DNA of 64,000 nucleotides from the NCBI GenBank assembly GCA_965207585.1, contig CBDBMT010000003.1, forward strand, positions 2,170,001 through 2,234,000, written 5' to 3'. Position numbers and translations under genes: made by a program. This stretch comes from Bin87 sp965207585. GTDB taxonomy: Bacteria; Chloroflexota; Dehalococcoidia; Lucifugimonadales; UBA3495. The notes beneath the pieces were generated by a model, which worked only from the letters and a program-made list of their open reading frames with translations, did no database searches and was not told the origin of the DNA. Shown here in pieces: positions 24,713 through 32,149 of the stretch; position 1 is the first letter of the stretch, and the number at the start of each line of letters is the position of its first letter.

Positions 24713-25921
24713 GTGGTTGGTACGGATAGTATAGCACAAGGCCAGCTTTGGCAAGGCTTCAATGACCTTGCCGATGTTCGCGTTCTCCTGGACGAGATCG
24801 ACATAGAGCCGCTGGTATCTGCGCTGACTGGCTCCGCTCGCACTGGACGCAAACCCTTCCCACGCCGGCCCATTCTACGTGCATACCTGGCGTCCTATGC
24901 ACTGGATATTCCCAACACTTCAGCATTGGTACGCCGGCTGAACAACGATCCTGCTCTGCGATCTGTCTGTGGGTTCACTAACTGCCTGCCAGACCGAAGC
25001 ACGTTTAGCAGGGTATTCCAGCAACTCGCTGAACAGCATGTTGACCTCGTGGACAAGTGCTGCGCCCGGCTCACCGCAAAGCTGGCCGTGTTTCTGCCTG
25101 ACTTCGGTAAGGAGGTCGCCGTCGATGCCACGACCATCGCGGCTTACGCCAATCCCAACCGTAACGCCGATCCCGATGCGTCGTGGACCAAGAAGCACAG
25201 CGCTCGGGACCCGGGCAAAGAGGAATGGGCTTACGGCTACAAGGCCCACGTGATCGCTGACGCCAACCACGACCTGCCGATCTCTATGATTGTCACGACC
25301 GCAAAGCAGAACGATTCGCCAATACTGAAGCCGCTAATCGAGGAGGCCGAGGCAGAACACGGCTGGTTCAGGATCGGCCCTGGCTCAGCGGTCATGGCAG
25401 ACCGCGGTTACGACAGCAAGCGCAACAACGAATTCATCCACGGCAAAGGAGGCGCTCCCGTCATCCACAAGCGGAAGCCTAACAACGCTTCGGGACTACA
25501 CGACGGCATCTACACCACTGACGGCGTTCCTACTTGTCTCGGCAAGCAGGTCATGGAGTATATCCAGACTGATCCCACCACAGGCCATCATCTGTACCGT
25601 TGTCCTGCCGGCGGATGTTCACGCTTGGGGCGGCAAACAGGCTATGCCAATTGTGGCGATGAAAGCTGGGAGGACCCTGAACAAGACGTGCGGTTGTTCG
25701 GCGGCAAGATCAGGCGCGCTAGTCCAGAATGGGACGAGAAATACCACAAGCGTTGGAGCGTGGAGCGCCTGTTCAGTCGCTGGAAGGAACAGGGTCGGCT
25801 CGAACGCCACTGCTACATGGGGCTGGCGAAGTTGCGTCTCCACGCTACGTTGCAGATGCTGGTTTCGCTGGCTGCGGAGGCGGTGAAGTACCAAGCGCCG
25901 ATGCAGCTGCGGTTATTCTAA
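24713..25921 (+). CDS. DDE transposase (IS5/IS1182-like, DUF772 plus DDE_Tnp_1)
   Basis: 402 residues. N-terminal DUF772-type domain (GRKPFPRRPILRAYLASYAL, RLNNDPALRSVCGF, LPDRSTFSRVF). RNase-H-like catalytic core: first Asp in VAVDATTIAAYANPN, second in AVMADRGYDSKRN, Glu in KRWSVERLFSRWKEQGRLERH. A Cys-containing insert (YRCPAGGCSRLGRQTGYANC) lies before the last motif. The frame is intact, so the protein may be active. It starts at GTG with GGGACGG upstream. It sits centrally in the inverted-repeat element rather than next to its ends. Confidence 0.92.
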   Translation: MVGTDSIAQGQLWQGFNDLADVRVLLDEIDIEPLVSALTGSARTGRKPFPRRPILRAYLASYALDIPNTSALVRRLNNDPALRSVCGFTNCLPDRSTFSRVFQQLAEQHVDLVDKCCARLTAKLAVFLPDFGKEVAVDATTIAAYANPNRNADPDASWTKKHSARDPGKEEWAYGYKAHVIADANHDLPISMIVTTAKQNDSPILKPLIEEAEAEHGWFRIGPGSAVMADRGYDSKRNNEFIHGKGGAPVIHKRKPNNASGLHDGIYTTDGVPTCLGKQVMEYIQTDPTTGHHLYRCPAGGCSRLGRQTGYANCGDESWEDPEQDVRLFGGKIRRASPEWDEKYHKRWSVERLFSRWKEQGRLERHCYMGLAKLRLHATLQMLVSLAAEAVKYQAPMQLRLF

Positions 25922-25947
25922 CGGCGCAATGGACGGGATCCGGCCTC

Positions 25948-25976
25948 TTGCAAAACGGTGTGCAAGTGCATAAAAT
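25948..25976 (+). promoter_or_regulatory. Promoter of the XRE/ImmA module
   Basis: TTGCAA (25948-25953), 17-base spacer, TAAAAT (25971-25976). The -10 lies inside the first of two tandem 26-bp repeats, so a protein bound there would block initiation. Confidence 0.55.
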
Positions 25977-26017
25977 ACAGCATAATTGCCAGTGCATAAA
26001 ATATGGCATAATTGCCA
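25966..26017 (+). promoter_or_regulatory. Tandem 26-bp operator-like repeats
   Basis: Two directly abutting copies of a 26-base unit (25966-25991 and 25992-26017) differing at 2 positions. Each contains GTGCATAAAAT and GCATAATTGCCA. The second includes the palindrome TATGGCA-TAAT-TGCCATA. Located between promoter and ATG 26033, they are the natural binding site for the HTH protein encoded by the second gene (autoregulation inferred). Confidence 0.6.
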
Positions 26018-26032
26018 TAGCGGGAGACAACC

Positions 26033-26605
26033 ATGCAATCGCCACATTACATAGCTTTGCCCAAAGCCATGACTATCCTACAGCCGTACGTACCGGACTT
26101 CGCGCGATGCTTGAAGAGGTCGGTGCATGAATGGAACACAGGATTGGGGCATCTGCATGTCCAGCTCGACGAGTTCGCACGATCCGTGATAATCAACCGG
26201 CTCTGGTACACGTCCGCCGAACAGATCCTACCGCCATCGATGGTAAAAGCCGATAAAGTGGGCAATGGGAAGTATCTCGTCATAGACGAAACAGTCGTAG
26301 TACGCTTCAAGCACCTGGACAAGTCGTATCGTCCCCAAAACTACCCCACCGAACGATCAACGGCGTGGGACAAGCAACTGTCGTTCCCCAGTATCCCAGC
26401 CTTAGCCAGGCTTGATCTGGGTTATCGCATGGACCTGACCGGCACAATAGTGCAGACCGCCATGATTATGCTCAACATTGGCAAGCACACTGTATGGCGA
26501 CACCAAATTTGGGGTTATCCCGTCAGCGAATTCGCCTCTACACCCAAAGATTTGCGAGGCAATCTGGTGTATAGTCACAGCGATCATTCGGGAGTGACGA
26601 TATGA
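26033..26605 (+). CDS. Unknown partner of XRE/ImmA-type regulator (putative toxin-like protein)
   Basis: 190 residues, no signal peptide or membrane helix. Conserved-looking core: VIDETVVVRFKHLDKSYRPQNYPTERSTAWDKQLSFPSIPALARLDLGYRMDLTGTIVQTAMIM. I recall unnamed proteins of this shape next to ImmA/IrrE regulators, but no function can be read from the sequence. GGGAG lies 7 bases before the ATG. Its stop overlaps the next start (ATGA), as in toxin-antitoxin and regulator operons. A toxin role is inference from layout only. Confidence 0.6.
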   Translation: MQSPHYIALPKAMTILQPYVPDFARCLKRSVHEWNTGLGHLHVQLDEFARSVIINRLWYTSAEQILPPSMVKADKVGNGKYLVIDETVVVRFKHLDKSYRPQNYPTERSTAWDKQLSFPSIPALARLDLGYRMDLTGTIVQTAMIMLNIGKHTVWRHQIWGYPVSEFASTPKDLRGNLVYSHSDHSGVTI

Positions 26606-27699
26606 GCGCAGCAGATTTCAACCCCGAGATGCTTGCCTTAGCGCGTAAATCTCGTGGTTTGACGCAAACCGCGTTAGCTTGGGCGGTCCACGTACCCCAA
26701 CCGATGATCGCTAAGTACGAATCGGGCACGATGCCGGCCCAGTTGGACAACCTGTCCCGGATTGCTGACGCGCTAGATTACCCGATGCAGTTTTTCTTTC
26801 GCCGCAAGATGGCCGTGATTGGCTTGGCAGGAGGAGCGATTTTCCACCGAAAACAACAGAGCCTCGCTGTAGGGAAGCTTTATCGCGCTCATGCTCTTGC
26901 TGAAATTCGCCGTCTTGAGGTCATGACGATGGTGAATTCGTTGGATGCAAATGAGACCTATGTGCCGGAGTATCCCATCGAATTGTTCGATGACGACCCT
27001 GAGAAAATTGCTCGCTCAGTCAGGGCGTCCATGAACATTCCGCCTGGGCCAATCTTCAATCTCACCGATACGTTGGAGCGGAACGGATGCGTGGTGATGG
27101 CACACGATTTTGGTGCTCGCCAAATTGATGGCTTTAGCCAGCGTATGCAGTACACACCCTGTTTTCTGCATTTGAATTCAGAAATGCCACCCGACCGCTG
27201 GCGGTGGACACTCGCTCACGAACTGGGACATCTGGTGATGCACAATGACCCGATGGCGGCACCAAAACTGGTGGAGGAACAGGCCGACCGCTTTGCAGCA
27301 GAATTGCTAGCTCCTGCCAACGAGATAGCATCTTCTTTGAACGGCCTGACTTATCAAAAGCTGGGAGGTCTGAAGCGGGAATGGAAAATATCCATGCAGG
27401 CACTGGTAACGCGTGCGTATCACTTGGGGGCAATCAGCGACCGACAGCGCCGTTCCATGTTCGTGAGGCTGTCCAAGGCCGGGTATCGCACCAGGGAACC
27501 GGCCACCCTGGATCCTCCGGTGGAAACGCCACAGCGTATGGCACGATTAGCTCAGGCCCACCTGGGTGAACTGGAATACAGTCGCACTGAACTCCGCGAA
27601 TTGCTCGCTATCGGTGAGGCAGACTTCAGCAAGTATTACCTTGCCGATGACTCGGACGACATTACGCGTCGCTTGGGCATCGATGACCTACTAAACTGA
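26602..27699 (+). CDS. XRE-family HTH plus ImmA/IrrE metallopeptidase protein
   Basis: 365 residues. N-terminal Cro/CI-type helix-turn-helix (residues ~8-62: LALARKSRGLTQTALAWAVHVPQPMIAKYESGTM). Middle linker, then an ImmA/IrrE (COG2856) zinc-peptidase domain with HELGH at 206-210 and a following EEQADRFAAELLAP that supplies the third ligand. Relatives cleave phage or mobile-element repressors or act as antitoxins. Probably binds the tandem repeats at 25966-26017 and cooperates with the 190-residue partner. AT-richer than the chromosome around it. Confidence 0.88.
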   Translation: MSAADFNPEMLALARKSRGLTQTALAWAVHVPQPMIAKYESGTMPAQLDNLSRIADALDYPMQFFFRRKMAVIGLAGGAIFHRKQQSLAVGKLYRAHALAEIRRLEVMTMVNSLDANETYVPEYPIELFDDDPEKIARSVRASMNIPPGPIFNLTDTLERNGCVVMAHDFGARQIDGFSQRMQYTPCFLHLNSEMPPDRWRWTLAHELGHLVMHNDPMAAPKLVEEQADRFAAELLAPANEIASSLNGLTYQKLGGLKREWKISMQALVTRAYHLGAISDRQRRSMFVRLSKAGYRTREPATLDPPVETPQRMARLAQAHLGELEYSRTELRELLAIGEADFSKYYLADDSDDITRRLGIDDLLN

Positions 27700-27730
27700 C
27701 CTGCTCATTTGAGCAGGTCTCAATTCCGCC

Positions 27731-27795
27731 TTCCGTCACCGCCCGACGATTTCCGTCTCGGCCTGTCTAGCAAGCCGAGTTTTGCACAAGGCTAA
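27731..27795 (-). repeat. Right terminal inverted repeat of the mobile element
   Basis: Ends GAGTTTTGCACAAGGCTAA, followed by TTCG. Complementary to 23421-23485. It starts 31 bases after the stop of the XRE/ImmA gene. Confidence 0.8.
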
Positions 27796-27917
27796 TTCGT
27801 AACCCATCCTTGACAGCAAGGCGATATCACCGTTTAATCGTTCGGCATCCGTAACGCGACGGCGTGACAGCGGCATACGCTGCCCGTCCTTTCAAAAGGA
27901 GGAGGTAAGATCAAACG

Positions 27918-29726
27918 ATGGGATTGAAACGGTATATTAACCTGCGGCTGCTGGCCGCATTGGGCCTGGGAGCGGGCTTGATTGCTGCGGTGGCCTGCGG
28001 CGGCGCGTCCGAGGCTCCTGCCGCGCCGGCGGCAGCGCCCACGGCCGCACCGGCGAGCGCCGGGTCGGCGGCCCCGACCGCCATGCCGGAATCCGCCCAA
28101 CCCGCCGCCATGGCGGAGGAGACCGGCGGCCACGTCAACCTGTTGGTCACCAACATCGGCAACGGCAAGTTCGACCCATTGCTGACGGAAGGCGAAGACC
28201 TGAAGTTCCAGCGGATATTCGGAGTCGCCATGGTCGGCGGTGCCGGTGGCAGCGAACTGGTGCCGGCCGTAGCCAAGGATTGGTCGGTCAGCGAGGACGG
28301 CAAGGTCTGGACCTTCACCGTCAACGATGGCTTCATCGAGGCCCACGACGGGAACATCATCACCCGTGACGACGTGTTCTTCAACCTCGACTCCCGGTTG
28401 GGAGCGGAAGCGCAATCCTTGCTGGAATCGACCTACTATGAGCCTCGCGACGTAGCGCTCACCAAGCTGATCGACGGCGTGTCCAAGGGCCCGGCTGATG
28501 ACCAGGTGCAGGTTATCTTCAACACGGTCCGTCTGGACTTCTCCTTCAACTGGTCCGAGAACGCTCAGGGCGCCAGCCCCATGATCGTTCCCGAAGCCAC
28601 CATGCGGGAACGCGCCGGAGCGACCGGGTTCGAAGGCTACGAGACCGACCCCATCGGGATCGGTTCCATGGAAGTGACCGATTTCGTGCTGGAGCAGAAG
28701 TACTCCTTCGAGAAGTTCGACAACTTCTTCTGGACCACCGAAAACGGGTTCTCTGAAGACCGCAGCGTCACCTTCGACACCCTGACCATTGAGGTCGTGC
28801 CGGAGCCGGCGGGCCGCCTGGCTGCCCTGCGCAGCGGAGACGCGCAGTTGATTGAAGCGAACATCAACATGATCGGCGACATCAACGGGATCGACGGCGC
28901 ATCCATCGCCTGGCAGAAGGAGTCGTCTTACAACTGGGTGGTGTACGTGGACTGCTGGGAAGAGTCCCTGTGGTGCTTCCCGGTGGAAGCCCGGCAGGCC
29001 GCAGAACACGCCATCGATAAGGACGCCATCGTCAACGGGCTGTACTCGCCCGAATCGGTGAACGCCGACAGCTGGGCCCACGTGACCCCCAACTCCCTGG
29101 GCTGGGGCGAGAACCTGCGCCCGCGGGCGTTCGACCTGGAAAAGTCCAAAGAGCTGCTCAAGTCCATCGGCTACGGCGGCGCGGATGGCACCGACGGCAC
29201 CGACGCCAATGGCAACCAGATTGCCTTCACCCTCTATACCTGGGAAGCCGGCGACCTGCCGCTGCTGCCCGACCTGGCGCAGCTGTACAAGGACTTCTGG
29301 ACCGAACTGGGCTGGGATGTTGAGGTGTCGGTAGGCGACGCGGCCGCCACGCGCCAGAAGTGGAACAACCGCGAATACCCCGGCGACGTCCTGGTGCGAA
29401 CCAACGAGGGCCGCTATGACGGCACCTCCATCACCCAGGGCGGCTTCCTCAACGAGCAGATCGCCTGGCGGGCGGTGGGCAACTGGGAGAACGAGCCCTG
29501 GGCCAGCACCACGACGCCAGTGGTGCAGAAGGGGCTGTCGGACCTGAACGCCAGCACGCGGGCCGCATCGTACAACGCGATGTACGATTACCTGCAGGAC
29601 CAGACGCACTGGGGCGATGGGTTCAACACCAACGTTCCGTGGGGCCTGGGCGCCGACGTGGCCTCCTACGAGCCCTGGAGCCTCGTGCCTTACGTCACCG
29701 CCATCTGGACGCTGAAACTGAAGTAG
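27918..29726 (+). CDS. ABC transporter solute-binding lipoprotein, family 5 (peptide-type)
   Basis: 602 residues. Lipoprotein signal: KRYINLRLLAALGLG hydrophobic stretch with a lipobox ending AAVAC, then an Ala/Pro-rich linker (about 30 residues). The SBP_bac_5 body shows VAKDWSVSEDGKVWTFTVNDGFIEAHDG and YSFEKFDNFFW. Binds an oligopeptide, sugar or opine-like solute outside the membrane. AGGAGG lies 8-9 bases before ATG 27918. It heads an operon with two permeases; the ATPase genes are missing here. Confidence 0.9.
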   Translation: MGLKRYINLRLLAALGLGAGLIAAVACGGASEAPAAPAAAPTAAPASAGSAAPTAMPESAQPAAMAEETGGHVNLLVTNIGNGKFDPLLTEGEDLKFQRIFGVAMVGGAGGSELVPAVAKDWSVSEDGKVWTFTVNDGFIEAHDGNIITRDDVFFNLDSRLGAEAQSLLESTYYEPRDVALTKLIDGVSKGPADDQVQVIFNTVRLDFSFNWSENAQGASPMIVPEATMRERAGATGFEGYETDPIGIGSMEVTDFVLEQKYSFEKFDNFFWTTENGFSEDRSVTFDTLTIEVVPEPAGRLAALRSGDAQLIEANINMIGDINGIDGASIAWQKESSYNWVVYVDCWEESLWCFPVEARQAAEHAIDKDAIVNGLYSPESVNADSWAHVTPNSLGWGENLRPRAFDLEKSKELLKSIGYGGADGTDGTDANGNQIAFTLYTWEAGDLPLLPDLAQLYKDFWTELGWDVEVSVGDAAATRQKWNNREYPGDVLVRTNEGRYDGTSITQGGFLNEQIAWRAVGNWENEPWASTTTPVVQKGLSDLNASTRAASYNAMYDYLQDQTHWGDGFNTNVPWGLGADVASYEPWSLVPYVTAIWTLKLK

Positions 29727-29746
29727 GCGGCATTTAGTGGACACCA

Positions 29747-29786
29747 GCGGCCGACGTCGTCCAAGATACCGAAGGGCGTCGGCCGC
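29747..29786 (+). terminator. Intra-operon hairpin after the solute-binding gene
   Basis: GCGGCCGACG and CGTCGGCCGC, a perfect 10-bp stem with a 20-base loop, between the binding-protein gene and the first permease. No U-run. Such hairpins usually stabilise the upstream mRNA or partially terminate, giving more binding protein than permease. Confidence 0.5.
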
Positions 29787-29820
29787 CCAAAGTTTAGATC
29801 ATCGTTTTTAGGCTAATGAT

Positions 29821-30786
29821 ATGACCACATACATCGTGCGACGCATCGGCGAGGGGTTGATCACGCTGATCGCCCTGAGTTTTGTCGTATTCGGCAGCGT
29901 GCATCTGACGGGTGACCCCGCTCGGTTCCTGTTGCCCATATCCGCTGAGCACGACGAGTCGGTGTACGAAGCCCAGAAGGCCGCTTACGGCCTGGACAAG
30001 CCGTTTATTGTCCAGTACTGGAACTTCCTGATCAAAGCGATCCGGCTGGACTTCGGCGACTCTTTCACGGCCCGCCGGCCGGTGCAGGAGATCCTGTTGG
30101 AGCGGATTCCGGCGACGGTGCACCTGGCAATCGCCGGGACTATATTGGCCATCGGGATCGGCGTGCCTTTGGGCATCATCTCGGCGGTAAAGCGGGACAC
30201 TTTCCTGGACCGCGTCTGCAAGGCATTTGCGATCTTCGGCATGGCCGCGCCCCAATTCTGGGTGGCAATCATGCTGATCATCGTGTTTGCCGGGTATTGG
30301 GGGTTATTGCCGGCATTCGGCAGGGGAGACGTGACCGGATGGTTCCCCACCTGGTCACAGATACCGAATATGCTGCTGCATCTGGTCCTGCCGGCTTTCG
30401 TGCTGGCGCTGGCGATAATCGCCGCCATCATGCGGCTGGCCCGATCCGCGATGCTGGAGGTGCTGGATAGCGACTACGTGAAATTCGCCCAGGTCAAGGG
30501 AATGAGCGACCGGGTGGTGATCTGGAAACATGCGGCCCGCAACGCGCTGATCCCGGTTATCACCTTCGGCGGGATCAGCCTGGCCGGCCTGCTCAACGGC
30601 TCGGTGGTCGTCGAGGTGGTGTTTGCCTGGCCCGGCGTCGGGCTGATGCTGCTGGAGGGGGTGCTCTCCAACAACTTCCCGCAGGTTGAGGGAGCCATCA
30701 TGGTCTCCGGCGCGGCTTACATCCTGACCGCCTTGGTAGTTGACATCCTCTACGGTTACGCCGACCCTCGGGTTCGGATGAACTAA
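29821..30786 (+). CDS. ABC transporter permease (DppB/OppB-like)
   Basis: 321 residues, six membrane helices. Starts YIVRRIGEGLITLIALSFVVFGSVHLTGDPA, has the GLDKPFIVQYWNFLIKAIRLDFGDSF segment and the EAA loop EVLDSDYVKFAQVKGMSDRVVIWKHAARNALIPVI that contacts the ATPase. ATG 29821 follows the hairpin region. Confidence 0.93.
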   Translation: MTTYIVRRIGEGLITLIALSFVVFGSVHLTGDPARFLLPISAEHDESVYEAQKAAYGLDKPFIVQYWNFLIKAIRLDFGDSFTARRPVQEILLERIPATVHLAIAGTILAIGIGVPLGIISAVKRDTFLDRVCKAFAIFGMAAPQFWVAIMLIIVFAGYWGLLPAFGRGDVTGWFPTWSQIPNMLLHLVLPAFVLALAIIAAIMRLARSAMLEVLDSDYVKFAQVKGMSDRVVIWKHAARNALIPVITFGGISLAGLLNGSVVVEVVFAWPGVGLMLLEGVLSNNFPQVEGAIMVSGAAYILTALVVDILYGYADPRVRMN

Positions 30787-30805
30787 CTGACGAGAACTTC
30801 AAAAC

Positions 30806-30889
30806 GTCATTCCCGCGAAAGCGGGAATCCAGAGGGGGCGGCATGACTGTTTCACTAGGAATATGGATTCCGGCTTTCGCCGGAATGAC
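30806..30889. repeat. Paired dispersed palindromes in ABC operon
   Basis: Left unit ATTCCCGCGAAAGCGGGAAT within 30806-30832 and an inverted unit at 30864-30889 (GGATTCCGGCTTTCGCCGGA, then ATGAC), giving an 84-base facing pair. The left unit fits the ATTCCC-N8-GGGAAT form known from Neisseria dRS3 repeats. Inserted between two permease genes of one operon. Confidence 0.8.
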
Positions 30890-30912
30890 GCAAAGCAAGC
30901 AGGAGCGCTGTT

Positions 30913-31797
30913 TTGGCTTCTGAAAATCCGACGCTGGTTCTTGACGAACGCGCCCCGGTGTCCCTGGCGCAGCGCATCAAGGACGCGCGGTTGCCCTGGG
31001 TGCCCATCGCAATCCTGCTCATCATTGTATTCTGCGCGGCGTTCGCCAACCTGGTTGCTCCCCACGACCCGCGCGCCAACGACGTGCGCAACAAGTTGCA
31101 GCCGCCCTTCGCCAGCAGCGAGCACATCCTGGGCACCGACCGGCTGGGCAAGGACATGCTCAGCCGCCTGATCTACGGCGCCCGAACGATGCTCCAGGTG
31201 ACCGCGCCGTCGATGGTTGTCGCCATTCTCGCCGGCACGATAGTAGGGCTGGTGTCCGGGTACTCCGGCCGGTGGGCCGACTCGGTGCTGATGCGCATCA
31301 CCGACGCGGTATTGGGGTTCCCATCAATCCTGGTGGCGCTCCTGATCGTCACTTACCTGGGGACCGGGGTGTGGAACGTAATGATCGCCATCGCCGCGAC
31401 GCAATGGGCGCGGTTTGCACGCATGATTCGCGGTGAAGTCCTTGCCATACGCGACCGTGACTTCGTGGTCCTGGCCCAGATCTACGGGGTATCGCCCGGC
31501 ATGATCGTCTGGCGTCACCTGTTCCCCAACGTCATCAATACCCTGATGGTGCTGACCAGCGTCAGCGTCGGCCAGGTCATTCTGCTGGAAGCCTCGCTCA
31601 GCTTCCTGGGACTGGGCCTCGCCCCCGGAGATCCGGCGTGGGGCATCCTGGTTGCGGAAGGACGCGAATTCCTGACCCAGGCGTGGTGGATCGCATTGTT
31701 CCCCGGGCTGGTGATCACTGTGGTCGTGATGGCGTTCAACTTCTTCGGCGACTGGCTTCGGGACTACCTCGACCCCAGGCTGCGGCGGGCCGGCTAG
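30913..31797 (+). CDS. ABC transporter permease (DppC/OppC-like)
   Basis: 294 residues. N-terminal helix WVPIAILLIIVFCAAFANLV, then PHDPRANDVRNKLQPPFASSEHILGTDRLGKDMLSRLIYGARTML, the classic OppC block, and the EAA loop VLAIRDRDFVVLAQIYGVSPGMIVWRHLFPN. TTG start with AGGAG 7 bases upstream. Partner of the DppB-like permease; no ATPase gene follows. Confidence 0.93.
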   Translation: MASENPTLVLDERAPVSLAQRIKDARLPWVPIAILLIIVFCAAFANLVAPHDPRANDVRNKLQPPFASSEHILGTDRLGKDMLSRLIYGARTMLQVTAPSMVVAILAGTIVGLVSGYSGRWADSVLMRITDAVLGFPSILVALLIVTYLGTGVWNVMIAIAATQWARFARMIRGEVLAIRDRDFVVLAQIYGVSPGMIVWRHLFPNVINTLMVLTSVSVGQVILLEASLSFLGLGLAPGDPAWGILVAEGREFLTQAWWIALFPGLVITVVVMAFNFFGDWLRDYLDPRLRRAG

Positions 31798-32149
31798 AGG
31801 GTCTGCCCAGGGACAGGCGCCCGTTTCGATCTTGCCTGTCCACCACTTGGGAGCGGTTCGCGGCGGGGACCGGAGCCACGGTAGCCGGCGGGGAAGCGTC
31901 AGAATCAGGATTCAGGGGATTTTGTGATTGATCCGGATTGGGAGACTTCCATCACGGAACGGCTCCAATCTGGATAATCCCCAAATCTTGAAAATCCTGA
32001 TTCTGACGATTTACGCAAGCTGTATCCCCGTGTGGACAATCCCGAAGTGCCGGTGCTACCATTTTTCAAAAGTTTTTCAACGCTCGACGCGTCGCCGGTT
32101 AAGGTTGGGCTACGAACCTCGCTGGCGCTGATTAAAATGGGACGGTACG
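31798..32149. other. Gap before valS
   Basis: 352 bases. Holds the second 112-bp inverted-repeat element (31897-32008) and an AT-rich stretch with ATTTTTCAAAAGTTTTTCA. A TTAAAAT lies just before valS and may be part of its promoter. No T-box features were found. Confidence 0.6.
31897..32008. repeat. 112-bp imperfect inverted-repeat element, copy 2
   Basis: Bounded by CGTCAGAATCAGGATT and its exact complement AATCCTGATTCTGACG (16-bp perfect terminal arms). Same length and overall order as copy 1 at 21042-21153. Confidence 0.85.

Larger units (their letters stand above)
23421..27795. mobile_element. 4.4-kb transposable element with 65-bp terminal inverted repeats and cargo genes
   Basis: Bounded by inverted repeats at 23421-23485 and 27731-27795. 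The outer 21 bases differ at one position; over all 65 I count about 15 mismatches. The flanks carry a 4-base direct repeat, TTCG, just outside both ends, a plausible target duplication. Inside are a DDE transposase (24713-25921), a membrane protein (23762-24337), a short leader-like ORF with hairpins, and a two-gene regulator/protease module (26033-27699). The cargo is visibly less GC-rich than the flanking genes, suggesting transfer. Whether the internal transposase moves the whole unit is inferred. Confidence 0.7.

Noticed and set aside
24713..25921. Stand-alone IS with short terminal repeats immediately around the transposase
   Set aside because: I could not find matching short inverted ends next to the gene; only the distant 65-bp repeats match.
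23421..27795. Integrated prophage
   Set aside because: Apart from the HTH/ImmA protein there are no phage structural, integrase or replication genes, and the unit is bounded by transposon-like inverted repeats.
27834..29744. 636-codon minus-strand open frame
   Set aside because: Antisense shadow of the solute-binding protein gene.
31798..32149. T-box leader before valS
   Set aside because: No AGGGTGG-type T-box sequence, specifier loop or antiterminator was found; the gap is largely a repeat element.
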